From: Tricholoma matsutake
Lineage: Eukaryota; Basidiomycota; Agaricomycetes; Agaricales; Tricholomataceae
Direction of reading: 5' to 3'
Length of the DNA stretch: 64,000 bases
NCBI GenBank assembly: GCA_026075535.2
Contig: AP026545.1
Span: 10,044,001-10,108,000, forward strand
Part shown: positions 43,886 to 54,086 of the stretch, piece after piece
Position numbering within the stretch: the stretch's first letter is position 1
Layout: each line of letters begins with the position of its first letter
The notes under the pieces: generated by a model
What the model saw: the letters and a program-made list of their open reading frames with translations, nothing else
What the model was told of the DNA's origin: nothing
Databases searched by the model: none
Translations under genes and position numbers: made by a program

Positions 43886-45590
43886 GAGCCTTGCATGAGC
43901 AGGTTGAGGATTGAGAACTGGCCACAGTGGTGCTCGCCGGTGCGCAGGACAAGAATGGGATGGGAGGTCTTAAAGAGCCCCAAGGGGAAGACCCCACGAT
44001 ATATGAATCACTGGCCAAACACCAAGATTTGAAGGTGTCCTTGTCAGAACAGGACCCAATGGATGAGGACATCCAACGGGGATATAAGGAGGACAAGGTA
44101 TTTGGCAAAGTTCTGGATAACCCAGAAGATCACCCCGACTTTGAGGTGATCAATGGTATAATATGGATGAAGAACAAAGGAGGAGAATGTGTTGTGTGCG
44201 TTCTCTCGGTGCCCTCCAAGGACACAACTTTACATGGCCATATCATTGACCAAGCCCACTCGATCATCAGGCACTTTGGCCTGGCAAAGACCTCTGAGTA
44301 TGTTAGGTGATGGTATTGGTGGCCTCACCTCCAATACAAAGTGGATAAGTTCTGCAAATTGTGTGAGGCCTGTGTTCAGTCCAAGGGGGAGTATTGCTCC
44401 CCCATGGGTAAGTTACATTCATTGCCCACCCTGATCCATCCTTGGGAATCCATAGGGATGGACTTTATTGGTCTGTTCCCTGAGTCGGAAGGGTTTAATT
44501 ACCTATGGGTGGTGATATGCCGATTGTCATCTATAGACTATGGTGCACCTGGTTCCCATAACAATCACCACCACCACCTCTGAGTTATCATCTCTTTTCA
44601 TCAAAGAGATAGTTAGGCTGCATGGGTTGCCTGGATCCATGGTTTCTGACCGGGATTCCAAGTTCACCTCCCGCTGGTGGCAGGAAGTCCACCAAGTTCT
44701 GAATGTAAAGTTACTGATGTCCACCTCCTTCCATCTAGTGTTTCAAGGTCCAGTTGGGTTGCAGTCTTTTGCAGTCTTTTCAAAATTTAAATTGCCTCCT
44801 ACTACCTCAAACAATAAGATAAAATCATGAAAATATTTGAGCAGATAGATCTGGCCAAAGACCAGGGGGTCATCTCTGGAACATAAGGATTCTGGTCAGT
44901 GATTGTCAATATAATCACAAAATTTAATCATGGATAGAGAAGTGAAAATAATGAGGGGTCCTCTCTTTGACAAAATGATTTCATCCAGCCATTGCTGAGA
45001 TACAGCAAAACAGCAAAAGACTGGACCTTGAAACACTACTTCCATCCTCAGACGGATGGTGCTACTGAGTGAGCCAATCAATCCATCACTCAGATCTTAC
45101 GGTCTTTCATGGCTTACAACCAGAAAGACTGGGTCAAATTCCTGGCATTGGTGGAGTTCACTATCAACTCCACCATCAATTGGGCTACTAGGATGGCTCC
45201 ATTTGAGGTAACCTATGGGTATCTTCCTTGCATGATGCAAGAAATACCTACTCCAGAGCAAGTGCCACCCAGAGTATGGACCTTCACCATGGACGTGTTA
45301 TGCAACATGGCAATCGCTCACAACAATATTATTGCTGAGTGTGTGTTCCAACGGTTCCATGCCAACAAACGGCATGGAAAGGAGCCCAACATCAGACCAG
45401 GAGAGAAAGTATACCTTTCTACCAAGAACCTGACATTGCCCAAGGGGAGGGCCAGTAAGCTCCTTCCCAAGTTTGTAGGACCATATGAGGGCCTGCAAAG
45501 CTACCCAGATACTTCCAATTATGATCTGGACTTACCTTCCGAGCTCCAGAGTTGGCGGATACATGGCAGAATTCATGTGAACCTGCTATG
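43886..45590 (+). pseudogene. Gypsy E integrase, split by hAT-2
   Basis: The N-terminal zinc domain shows HIIDQAHSIIRHFGLAKTSE and FCKLCEACVQSKGEY. The core has SIGMDFIGLFPESEGFNYLW (first Asp), VSDRDSKFTSRWWQEV (second Asp) and, after the MITE, QTDGATE then ANQSITQILRSF (Glu). The MITE sits between the codons for F-H and P-Q of the FHPQTDG motif. The C-terminal domain includes KGRASKLLPKFVGPYEGLQS. A TGA follows GATE. Confidence 0.9.
44736..45038. mobile_element. hAT-2: 303-bp hAT-like MITE in Gypsy E integrase
   Basis: TIRs TAGTGTTTCAAGGTCCAG and CTGGACCTTGAAACACTA are perfect 18-bp inverses. The 8-bp TSD CTTCCATC is perfect (44728-44735, 45039-45046). It is the same length as hAT-1 and similar throughout, in opposite orientation. 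Excision of element plus one TSD restores the integrase frame. Confidence 0.95.
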
Positions 45591-45876
45591 TCCCCATTAT
45601 GAGAACAATGACACCCTGTTTCCCAACAGAAGGCACCTGGATCCTTATGACTTCGGCACCCCTGACGATGCCAAATGGTGGGTCGAGGAGATCACATCCC
45701 ATCGTTGGAAGGGTCATGCATTGGAATTGGAAGTGAAGTGGAGTGTGGGTGAGTCCACTTGGGAACCGCTAGCCATGTGCAATGAGTTGGCTGCCCTGGA
45801 TGCTTACTTGGCCCTTATGGGTGTCAAGGAATGGATGGATCTGCCCAAGCATGCACCAGCACACAAAGGGCGATAG
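45591..45876 (+). pseudogene. Gypsy E chromodomain
   Basis: RRHLDPYDFGTPDDAKWWVE, EITSHRWKGHALELEVKWSV and GESTWEPLAMCNELAALDAY give the chromodomain with W/W/W aromatic positions. The frame is open from 45109 (integrase C-terminal part) to a stop at 45876, so this end of Pol is intact. Confidence 0.92.
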
Positions 45877-48474
45877 AACTTCTCAACTTGGTCGAGAAGG
45901 CCAGGTGGCTGTGGGCCTGGCATCTTCCACAACGGTGAGAAGATTCGAACTCTTCAGGCGTGATGGTCATGTTTTTCCTGAGACATGGGAAAGTGCTGTA
46001 CAATTGACCAGCGGAGTTGAATCAATTTTCTTTCTTTTCTTTCTTCAAGTCCAACCATTCATCATCGATGGCCAGTCTGATGACTACTCAATGGACGACT
46101 CGCCAACTTTTCACCGTTTTCATGAGGCCGACATGCCTCAAAGGGGGAGGGATAGGAGGGAGGAAAGGCAAGGAAGGAGGGACCTCGAACTGCAAGGCTC
46201 AAGGAGGGAAGTGAGGAGAGAATTCGAACCGCAAGGCTCAAGGAGAGAGGATAGGAGAAGATGGTCTCCATCCACTGGCAGCTCTGTTGAGCATGCGAGA
46301 GTCGATCAGAGATGAGAAACAAGGACCGCCCCCCCTAGGGAGGAGTGGAGGTATGATAGTCACCTGGGTGTCATAGTTCACTGGATAGGATGCGAAGTTT
46401 GCAAGGCCTATGCAATGCACGTGTGCCAGCACAAATTTGAACAGGACAGGGACTACTTCGAGGCTCAGGATCGACAAGACTGAGACCTCATGGCAGGAGT
46501 CAGATGCACCGCTGAGTGGACATACAACAGCTATGACGATGAGATCACTGACCTCAAGGCTAGGATTCACAGCCTCGAGGATCAGGTGGACCAACAGCGA
46601 GAAGACTGGCCCACTAAGAGATCCCACACTCATGAGCCTTCCCCAGTCGCTGGGCCCCTCATTTGATCCAACTATGCAGGTGCTGCTTCAAGGCCTGCCA
46701 CTCTGCCCACTGGTCCTTCCCATCCCCCTCGAACCCCCGTTGATGCCATGGATGTGGATGGCTTTCGCACCCACTACCCACTGCTTCCACCTGCCTCTCC
46801 AAAACATCACCTCCAGGTCCCATCCCTCTCCCATAACTGGGTACCCTCTCCTAGGGAACCCCCGTCTATGGCCCCAGAACTACCCCAAAGTGTGGCGGAG
46901 TTTGATCACTGGGTGGTGGCTGCCCAATGAGAAGGAAATGAACTGGACCTTCAACAGGCCCAGTCATATGTATGCATGGCCAGTCTAACTGCCCCTGCGA
47001 CTCGCACATCACTCATGAGCCACGCAATTGTGACCTGGAGACTTACCAAGTGGCCCGTGGAGTGCCAGCCAGCTAAGGGAATCCACCAACTCCAGGACCC
47101 TTGCCTCTGGTCAACAACTCACCAGAGTCCTGGGCATGGTTCATGCATCGCCAACTATTTCAATTCCAGAATGCCCCTGGGTTGATACTGGATCACTCGC
47201 GAGTTAGCCTCCCTAATGTTCAAGGAATGCTCCTCATGAGGCAACAAATTCCTTCTGGGATTCCCCAGAAGCAAAAACAACTATTACAATTACTCCTGGC
47301 AGAAGTGTTCTGTACCCCTGGGTTATACCGAAGGACCCACCAGGAGCTACACCCATCTATGAGCATTCGGCGTGATCGACAGTTTATGTTGAACATTTCT
47401 CCCAACATCACCGTTGAGGATGTGGTTTGCCATCTCGCTCTTCTGGGAGTCTCTGACCATGAGATCAGAGAAGCTTATCATTATGGGCTAGGATGGGTCA
47501 CCAGGGCGGCGGAGTCGCAACGTGAAGAAGACTCGGCTCCGGCTTCAGATGTTCTCCAATGTTTGAAGCAGTTACCCACCCCCAATGCCTATGACACCCC
47601 TTTGATGATGGAACCCCAGTGGTGGATTGCCCCACTGGGGAGCAGGTGTTTAACTCAGCCCCTGCCTCCTAAGTGGAAACGAGACCCTGATGCACTCGAC
47701 CTTGCATTTCCCCTGGGAGGCCCCCCAGGGTTGTCAGTGTCCATGCACATTGCACCTCGACATCCCATGTCTCCTACTGCACCTACCCCTGCTGCTCTGA
47801 CCTCGGTGGTCTCCCCACCAGTGGGCCCATCTGGCTTTCAATCCCTCTCCATTCATCCTAACTTGCCTCAGGCATGGTTGAATATCAATGCATCCACAAT
47901 GACAGTTCCCTCTGCCATCATTCCCCCATCCACCAATCCTATTACTACTTAGCCCATCATTGTGGTTGAGTCCAATCCGATCCCTGGAGTCCCCAAGCCA
48001 GTTCAAGGGACCGCCTCCCAAGTGTTGGCGACCCCAGACTATGCTGATGGGGGATGGACCTATGTGGGTCCCCCATGTTGAACCAAGGCTGATAAGAACC
48101 ATGCCAAAAATGAGTGAAGGAGACAATGTGCTGCCACTGCAAGCATGGCTCCAAATGAGTCTGGAGCAATCCAGTCTAGCTTCCCCACCACGTGGGTCAC
48201 CCAAAGTTGATGGAACAAAAAGGGATATGACACCGAGGAGACTGACTTGGTGTCAGAGACTGATGAAGAGGCGGGCTCCATGACTGCTCCCCTCAGAGGA
48301 GAACAGTCACCCAGGCCTTCCCCTGTTCCTCTGACCCCCATCTCCCAAACCATGGCTCCTCTGACCCCCACTATTCTCTCCACTCCACTCGGAGGCGGGA
48401 TGGATCTTGATGACCCTGTTGGTATGGAACCCTTGCCTTCCACTTCCTCCCTACATGGTGAGGAGGCAAAATAA
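45877..48474 (+). pseudogene. Gypsy E accessory coding region downstream of pol
   Basis: About 2.6 kb of plus-strand coding-like sequence lies between the Pol stop and the polypurine tract. It has Arg/Glu-rich repeats (LELQGSRREVRREFEPQGSR, 46180-46260), a Cys/His cluster (CEVCKAYAMHVCQHKFEQDR, about 46394-46450), a coiled coil (DDEITDLKARIHSLEDQVDQ, about 46536-46600), Pro-rich linkers, and a folded-looking domain (47101-47600: SWAWFMHRQLFQFQNAPGLI, NITVEDVVCHLALLGVSDHE). A possible 34-nt intron lies at 46018-46051. The position is that of env, but no signal peptide or transmembrane segment is seen. Broken by TGA codons and shifts. Function unknown. Confidence 0.6.
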
Positions 48475-48650
48475 CTTCTTGCATGACTCTCGTCTCCACC
48501 CTGCTCAGATGCAGAATGGATTTCCATTGCCCTGTCTCCTTGGGACTTAGTTTTCTTCCTGCCATCATGGTAAAGATGAACTTTCTTGTACATGTCTTGT
48601 TTCTTTTGGGTTTTGGCTTGGACCATGGGTCCAAGCCAGAAGGGGAGAAT

Positions 48651-48832
48651 GTAGTGATCTGGAGTGATGCCCAGTATTTACATATATTTACTTAGTGTTT
48701 GCAAAAGCCACTGGTCCCTTTATAAGGGCCGGTTTTAACTACATTGATGAACTTTTTTACACAACAGCAAAATATATGTTAATCATGTTCTTGTGGCATG
48801 TGATATAAGTCTACCCCCTCCACATTACTACA
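48651..48832 (+). repeat. Gypsy E 3' LTR
   Basis: 182 bp, starts TGTAGTGATCTGGAG right after the purine tract and ends CACATTACTACA; about ten differences from the 5' LTR, mostly transitions. The stretch 48475-48650 between the last accessory frame and the LTR has no supported gene. Confidence 0.93.
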
Positions 48833-49600
48833 TAGGACCAGTCTTTTGTAGTCTAGTTGTTAGTCTTTTACTTTGAAGAATATCATTGGACCGATGAAAA
48901 CCGGTTTAAACCGGTTGCAACCGGTTCATATGTTACGTGAGCTGTACTCCCACATTTCCACACATAATCCCATCAATTTCGCTCCCTGGATCATCGAAAA
49001 TGGTGAAGAACTGAGAGAGATATGACCAAATACATTTTGATGTGAGTATTTTGTCGTGATTTGAGTAGTTGTGATTGTACTGCTTATACCTTGTGCTACA
49101 AAAATATTGGGCACAATTGGTCATTATCCAGGGCAAAGGAGTAACATACATAAATGTTTGTACCATGTGCATTTGATTCATTTTACACCCCTGACAAGTT
49201 GTAAATACACATGACAAACTACAAATTACAAACTACAAACTACAACATGTAATACAATGTACTTTTGTTCTGGTCATATCTCAGTCAGATATTAGTGAAA
49301 TCTCTTAAAATTTGGACCAATCGCCGGGGAATTACAATGTCCAAGTGCCTACATAACGATTAAACTGTCTGCATAATAGTTATTGAGAAATAGATGGGTT
49401 GTATTGGCACAACACATTTTACAACAAAAAACTGGTTTGGACCAGTTTTTTTCGGTCCATGGATCGATATGGACCGGTCCTATGCAGTCCGGTTGCGGTC
49501 CATCAATATATGGATTGGTCCTGGACCGGTTGCGGTTCTGGTTGCCCCATTTAGACATAAAAAACCGGACTTAACTGGACCTTAAAACACTAAGTTCAAT

Positions 49601-50329
49601 AAACTGTCAAGTTGTAAACGCAATGCCACATCAGAAAAATAGTATTCAGTGTTTCTCAAGACAATGTTGAGGTGACAAATGTCATTGACCCAGTTGGGAA
49701 ATGAGTCAGAAGATCTCAGACTTGAGTTACAGATTTTAGTGTGAAGCTTATTGTCCCATCCAGCAAAGATTCTTTCTGTAACTCCACAATAAATGCTGTG
49801 AAGGTCATGCTCACAAGCCGATTGCCATGTGTGGCGACCCAATCTCTAGCATGCATATCTTTCAGTCCAGGTAATACCGCAGCCACACAGTCGATCAATT
49901 CTATCTTTTTGTTTGCTCTGAACAATCTATGCACACCATTTCCCACTGATGCATCACCATCAGCATAATCACACCAGCTGTAAGCAGCAGGATATGTCTT
50001 GGCTCTGCATGCATGCATTCAGCTGTGCCCATAGTTGACATGGTAAATGATGCTTTGGAAAGGGAGTCATTGTGTGAGGAATCAGAAGAATCCATATCAG
50101 AGGTTGGTTGTGAAGGTAAGGTGGCTATATGCATGTTAGCAGCAACTGGAATTGCCGCAGGATGATTGTCAATATCTTCAATGGCAGCAGGCACAGGGGA
50201 CTGAGAGTCTCTTCCACTTGGTGTAAGTGGGGGCAACAGCAGTGACAGAGACAGCGGGCCCACAGGGGCATCAGATGCTTGCTTGCACGTAGTCAGCAGC
50301 TTGGCAATCACGGTCTTTTGACTTGTCAT
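49601..50329 (-). pseudogene. Gypsy D gag, N-terminal and capsid part
   Basis: The ATG at 50329 opens MTSQKTVIAKLLTTCKQASD, a Pro/Ser/Thr-rich region, then a frameshift to the capsid-like domain: LFRANKKIELIDCVAAVLPG, DMHARDWVATHGNRLVSMTF and TAFIVELQKE. It stops at the hAT-4 TSD and continues at 36159. A TGA replaces an expected Arg just before the junction. The segment 50330-50413 is the leader next to the 5' LTR. Confidence 0.8.
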
Positions 50330-50413
50330 GTAATAGAACTAGGTCAGCAGTTTTTGCAGATCTGCCTCAACTGCAAGGTCAGCGAATCTCATTTAGCAAT
50401 GCTAAAAAAAAAG

Positions 50414-50612
50414 TGTAAGTATGTGCTTAGGAAAAGACACGTACTTCACTAAGATGGAAATCCAAGACAAACCAGGCCAAAAGAGTATAAAATAAGAGAG
50501 CTCTATCAAGAATAAGCAAAGATGATGATAGTACAAAGTTAGGAGTCCTTGTTTGTCCATGATGATGTCCAAGGTGCACAGCAAATAAGTATAAATAGGT
50601 AACATTGTTACA
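50414..50612 (-). repeat. Gypsy D 5' LTR
   Basis: 199 bp, plus-strand TGTAAGTATGTGCTTAGG to GTAACATTGTTACA, paired with 23640-23851. It is followed by the TTGGC duplication at 50613-50617. Confidence 0.92.
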
Positions 50613-51698
50613 TTGGCAACCCCACCCGCCAAAAATATCCAACCTTTTGACTTGGACATGTTTTGTATTCCTGGTAGTCCTGACTCACCCCCAACAAGCA
50701 CTGTTCATTTGACATCATTGCCAGCACACCATGACCTAGATATCTTTCATATTCCTGACTCGCCAGCCACCAATGCGTTTTATATTCCTAGTAGTCCTGA
50801 CTCGCTGGTGGTGAGCACCACTGTTCATTTGACATCATCACTGGCACACCATGACCTAGACATATTTCATATTCCTGACTCACCAGCTACAGATGTGTTT
50901 CATATTCCTGGTAGTCCTGACTTGCTGGTGGCAAGCACCACTGCTCATTTGACATCATCCCCAGCACACCATGACTTGAATATTCCTGACTTGCCAGCCA
51001 CAGATTGTTCTGGAGTTGAGTTTGCAGCCCGAATGCCGGTACATACCCACACCATTGACCCAGATGCTTTTTATATTCCTGGCAGTCCTAATCATTTGGC
51101 AACACTGCCATCACAATTACAAATGGTGGACACTCTTTATATCCCTGCGAGTATTGACATGCCAGAGGCAGATAGTGCACACTTCTGGTTTACTGAGGTG
51201 AAAGGTAGTGACATGGAGGTCAATGTCTCTATGGCCTATATCGAACCTGTGCTGGATCATGTCAGCCCAACATTGTCATTGCCTGGATCTTTTCATAGTT
51301 CAATATTGACACAGAGAGATTCAGATGAGGTCCATTCCCCTCCTGGCTCTCCACAAAATGTTCCTCAATGCACTGTCCACCTTTCATTACCCAGCCACAT
51401 TCATCCAGTATTCCCAGGTTGTACTCCATTGACACCGGCGATATCCCAGCAGGCCCACCAAGTAAGTCCTGAACTTTGGCCAGGAGCTGCTGAATAATGA
51501 TTGTAGGAAATTTCGACTTATTCTGATGCTGTTGAACACAGCTACCATGAGGCTGTCAAGATGGTGAAGTCCAACATTGCAGTAAACCATGCCCTTCACC
51601 AGCAGCTTGCCAACCTTGATGAGGCAATGTGCCATATGGCCCAATTAATGCAGCAGAAGTGCAGGACAATGATGAATTCTTTACCAAGGACATTGTAA
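50613..51698 (+). pseudogene. IP-repeat protein gene, 3' part with intron
   Basis: The frame continues from 23639 with repeats FCIPGSPDSPPTS, FHIPDSPATN, FYIPSSPDSLVVS, FHIPDSPATD, FHIPGSPDLLVAS, FYIPGSPNHLATL and LYIPASIDMPEAD, separated by TVHLTS-AHHDLDI spacers. Exon 1 ends at 51461. A 45-bp intron (51462-51506, GTAAGT...TTGTAG) keeps the frame into exon 2 (51507-51698), a helical tail EISTYSDAVEHSYHEAVKMV and CHMAQLMQQKCRT with a TAA stop at 51696. This half is free of stops. The family is not recognised; the repeats look like a short linear or structural motif. Confidence 0.65.
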
Positions 51699-52072
51699 AA
51701 TTATTAATAGCAACTTATTTTGTTTTGCTTAATGTATATGCCAACCATGCTAGCCAGCACCATTTTTTGGCAATTACAATCTTTTCAGTAATTACCGGTG
51801 GCAGGAATTGTCACCAGTGAAAGATAGACCATATTTCTGTAGCAATTACTGGCAGTGATTGTTGCTGCTGGTGCTATAATTCTATTCACTGGGCCCACAC
51901 AGATCAAGCAATTACCACCAGTGATAATCATCACCAGCAGTGAATCTGTATACTGGGCCCACATGGATGCTTCACACCCTGGGCCCACACGAGTCTTTCC
52001 TGCCATGGGCCCAATCTGCTACTGACAGATCTATCATGGTTTTGCAGAAATCTGCTCAACAGTGTTAAGAAC
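51699..52072. other. Intergenic region with TGGGCCCAC repeats
   Basis: No gene. It contains CTGGGCCCACAC-type blocks near 51889, 51953 and 51980, a CATGGGCCCAATC near 52004, and ACCAGTGATNAT / CAATTACYRGCAGTGA motifs repeated in both orientations, so it could hold the remains of a small inverted-repeat element. Confidence 0.5.
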
Positions 52073-52782
52073 TGATCCTGGAAGGCATGTTGGAATCCTG
52101 TCGGACCCTGCAGATGTCGATAATGGAAAGTTGTCAGGTTGTAGTGGGTCCTGTGAAGGGGAACGGAAAGGACTTGGCTTCAGCTTATAAGAAGCTGCAC
52201 CCTTCACCTCATCTGGTGTCCTAATTTTGAGACAAAGGTTTGGAGGTAGGAGCAGGGAAGTGCAGGTAAATGCAGGAAGGAGTTCAGAGGGACTTGGGTT
52301 AAGTTCAGATGAGACCAAAGCTTGGGCAATGGGAGGAAGAACTAGAGGTTGAGTTGAATGAAGTTCAGACTCTTAGAGGACAGAGGTAGGAGTAGAACAA
52401 GATTTAGATTGGCAAGTTAAAGACAGGGCTTTGTCGAGTCTATGTCAATATACGAACTGAGGAATACAAGTCGAAACTAACTACGCTTAAATACTAGAGT
52501 CCGGAATCAGAGCAGAACATGTCGGTAACTGTGGCAGTGTCTCAACTGCATAAATAAATTACTTAGTGGGGGCCACACAGGAGTCCATAGTTGAATTTGC
52601 AAAAGAGATGGCAGCCTTGGTAAGGCAGCTGTGGGTGCTGTACAAGGTGGCCTGGTGCACAGCAGTGTGGAGTGCAAGGCAGCCAGGAACAAAATGGGAG
52701 GAGTTGGTGAATGTAGGATTTGAGCTGCGGAAAAGTGTCAGATGGATGCAGGTTCCGATTGGACGAGGAATGGTTCTTGACA
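52073..52782 (-). repeat. Gypsy B (minus copy) 3' LTR
   Basis: It runs from TGTTAAGAACTGATCC to GGAATGGTTCTTGACA, the reverse of the B LTR at 60386-61091. The adjacent 52783-52796 reads TAAGGGGGAAATAC on the minus strand, a polypurine tract, which shows that this is the 3' LTR of an element lying to the right. No TSD matches across it (AACAG versus GTATT), as expected for one LTR of a longer element. Confidence 0.88.
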
Positions 52783-52918
52783 GTATTTCCCCCTTAGTGC
52801 CAAGCCTATGAGGCACATGGGAGTTTGAGTCTGAATAAGGAAGTTGGTTGAATTTCTGAATGTGGCAGTTGGTTGAAAAAATTTTCTTGTTGTTTCCTAC
52901 TCCCACCACCTAATCAAT

Positions 52919-53688
52919 ATGTCCCCCCCAGCTATCTCCATGAATGCCAAGTTGGCTGCGATGAAGGCCCAACACAAACAGAGGGAGTGGGTGATGAAAG
53001 AGCAGATGGAATGGGAGATGAAGGAGCTGGAGGAAGTGGCAAGAGAGGAGGAGCACAGGGCACAGGAGGCGCAAAAGGCAGCAGAGGAGGCTGCGAAGGC
53101 CAAGGTGGCACAGAAGAAGGAAGCAGCGGCTGCAAGAAGAGTGGAGAAGAAGTGGGCGGCTGCAGCCACAGGTTTGGGGGACAAGGCGAGGGGAGCAAGT
53201 CTCCAAAGAAAAAGAAAGTCACCAAGTTGAAGACATGAGTGGGGTCAGAGGAGTCCAAGGGTCCAGTGTGGGTGCAGGCAGTGTTGCCCTGCAAAAGGTG
53301 CATTTCTTGTTTTACTTCTCTGTCTTCCTTTACTGACAAGTGGCCTAGATGTAAATATCAAAAAACCTTGTGTTTCAAGATGGGCACATGGGGATGCGTG
53401 TGCAATAAATTGCATGTGCATCAAGCACAAATGTGAGGAGGTAGTGTGGGAGGGGCAGGAGGTCCCTGCAACCAAACCAGTGGGAATGGTGGGGGGTAGC
53501 AGGGAGATTGCGGAGCTGCTGTGGCAGCTGGTGAAGACAGTGAGGAAAGGGTTTGGGGATCTTTCCCGCAACATGGAGGAGGTTCAGGATGCCTTGGACC
53601 CAATGTGGGAGGAGGAAAGCACTGGGGAGGAGAGTGATGATGATGAAGTCAAGCGGGTGGTAAGGGAGTCCCAGCAGGCTGAACTTTA
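52919..53688 (+). pseudogene. Antisense accessory gene of Gypsy B (coiled coil, Cys cluster)
   Basis: Relative to the minus-strand B element this gene is antisense and sits between pol and the 3' LTR, as in Gypsy A. The ATG at 52919 gives MSPPAISMNAKLAAMKAQHK, then a strongly charged coiled coil (EWEMKELEEVAREEEHRAQE and KKEAAAARRVEKKWAAAATG) and a Lys patch (SPKKKKVTKLKT) after a frameshift. A 43-bp intron (53298-53340, GTGCAT...GACAAG) joins LPCK to SGLDVNIKKPC, followed by the Cys cluster DACAINCMCIKHKCEEVVWE and a helical/acidic tail (LLWQLVKTVRKGFGDLSRNM, GEESDDDEVKRVV). The MITE H2 cuts the end at 53688. Function unknown. Confidence 0.65.
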
Positions 53689-53897
53689 CACTCCCCCACA
53701 GAGTCCTGGAGGAATCCTGGTAGTCCTACCAGGAAGACCAGGAATCCTCCAGGAATCCAGTGGGACTCACCAGGAATCCAGTGGGACTCATAACCCTAAA
53801 GTCATACCATAATGGAAAGTCAATTTGAGATATCTTACAAGTTTCAAGTGCTTCGAACTTCATGAATTTCACAAAGTACCTACAAAATAAACTTGTT

Positions 53898-53982
53898 CAG
53901 AGCAAGGATCAAACTCTAGAGCTCATGATCAAGAATCACATGACAAACCAAACAAGTGCTTAACCAGTTGAGCCACAGGAGA
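53898..53982 (-). repeat. tRNA-like module in H2
   Basis: Minus-strand TGGCTCAACTGG (53964-53975) fits the A box; GTTTGATCC (53906-53914) is a B box with one C-to-T change. It corresponds to the left module of H1. Confidence 0.5.
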
Positions 53983-54086
53983 ATTATTGGCTGCCAATAT
54001 AAAAGTGTATTTATACCCTCAAACTCAAACTTAGGTATTTCTCTCTCAAAGCTCACAATTAAGATCAAATAAAATTTATTAACTAC

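Larger units (their letters stand above)
38427..48832 (+). mobile_element. Gypsy E, complete chromodomain element with extra 3' gene (10.4 kb)
   Basis: Short LTRs (38427-38609, 48651-48832) with TGTAGT/ACTACA ends and a perfect TSD TAGGA (38422-38426, 48833-48837). Internal order: gag, PR, RT, RNase H, IN, chromodomain, then about 2.7 kb of extra sense-strand coding sequence before the polypurine tract AAGGGGAGAA (48641-48650). hAT-2 sits in the integrase. E itself lies in hAT-4. Confidence 0.95.
36160..49592. mobile_element. hAT-4: hAT-like element, host to H1 and Gypsy E
   Basis: Terminal sequence TAGTGTTTAAAGGTCC at 36160 and GGACCTTAAAACACTA ending at 49592, flanked by 8-bp TSDs AGTCCAAT (36152-36159) and AGTTCAAT (49593-49600), one transition apart. 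Its own DNA is about 880 bp: 36160-36205, 38352-38426 and 48833-49592. The right part has repeated CCGGTT/GGACC motifs (48890-48927, 49430-49570). It has no coding capacity. It lies in Gypsy D gag. Confidence 0.85.
23640..50612 (-). mobile_element. Gypsy D, full-length chromodomain element with nested insertions
   Basis: Both LTRs (3' copy 23640-23851, 5' copy 50414-50612, minus orientation) are flanked by a perfect 5-bp TSD TTGGC (23635-23639 and 50613-50617). Its own sequence is only about 5.3 kb: gag (50329-49601 and 36159-35700), PR, RT (35620-34107), RNase H (28079-27721 and 27409-27010) and chromodomain (about 26960-26790). The integrase is missing. The rest of the 27 kb is hAT-3, hAT-1, Gypsy C and hAT-4 with its own guests. 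Confidence 0.93.

Noticed and set aside
45877..48474. Envelope gene making Gypsy E an errantivirus-like element
   Set aside because: No signal peptide, transmembrane segment or furin-like site is visible; the content is coiled coil, Cys/His cluster and Pro-rich linkers.
52866..53238. Gly-rich 121-codon ORF from 52873
   Set aside because: It is the shifted frame of the coiled-coil antisense gene of Gypsy B; only its last ~15 residues (KKKKVTKLKT) appear to belong to the real gene after a frameshift.
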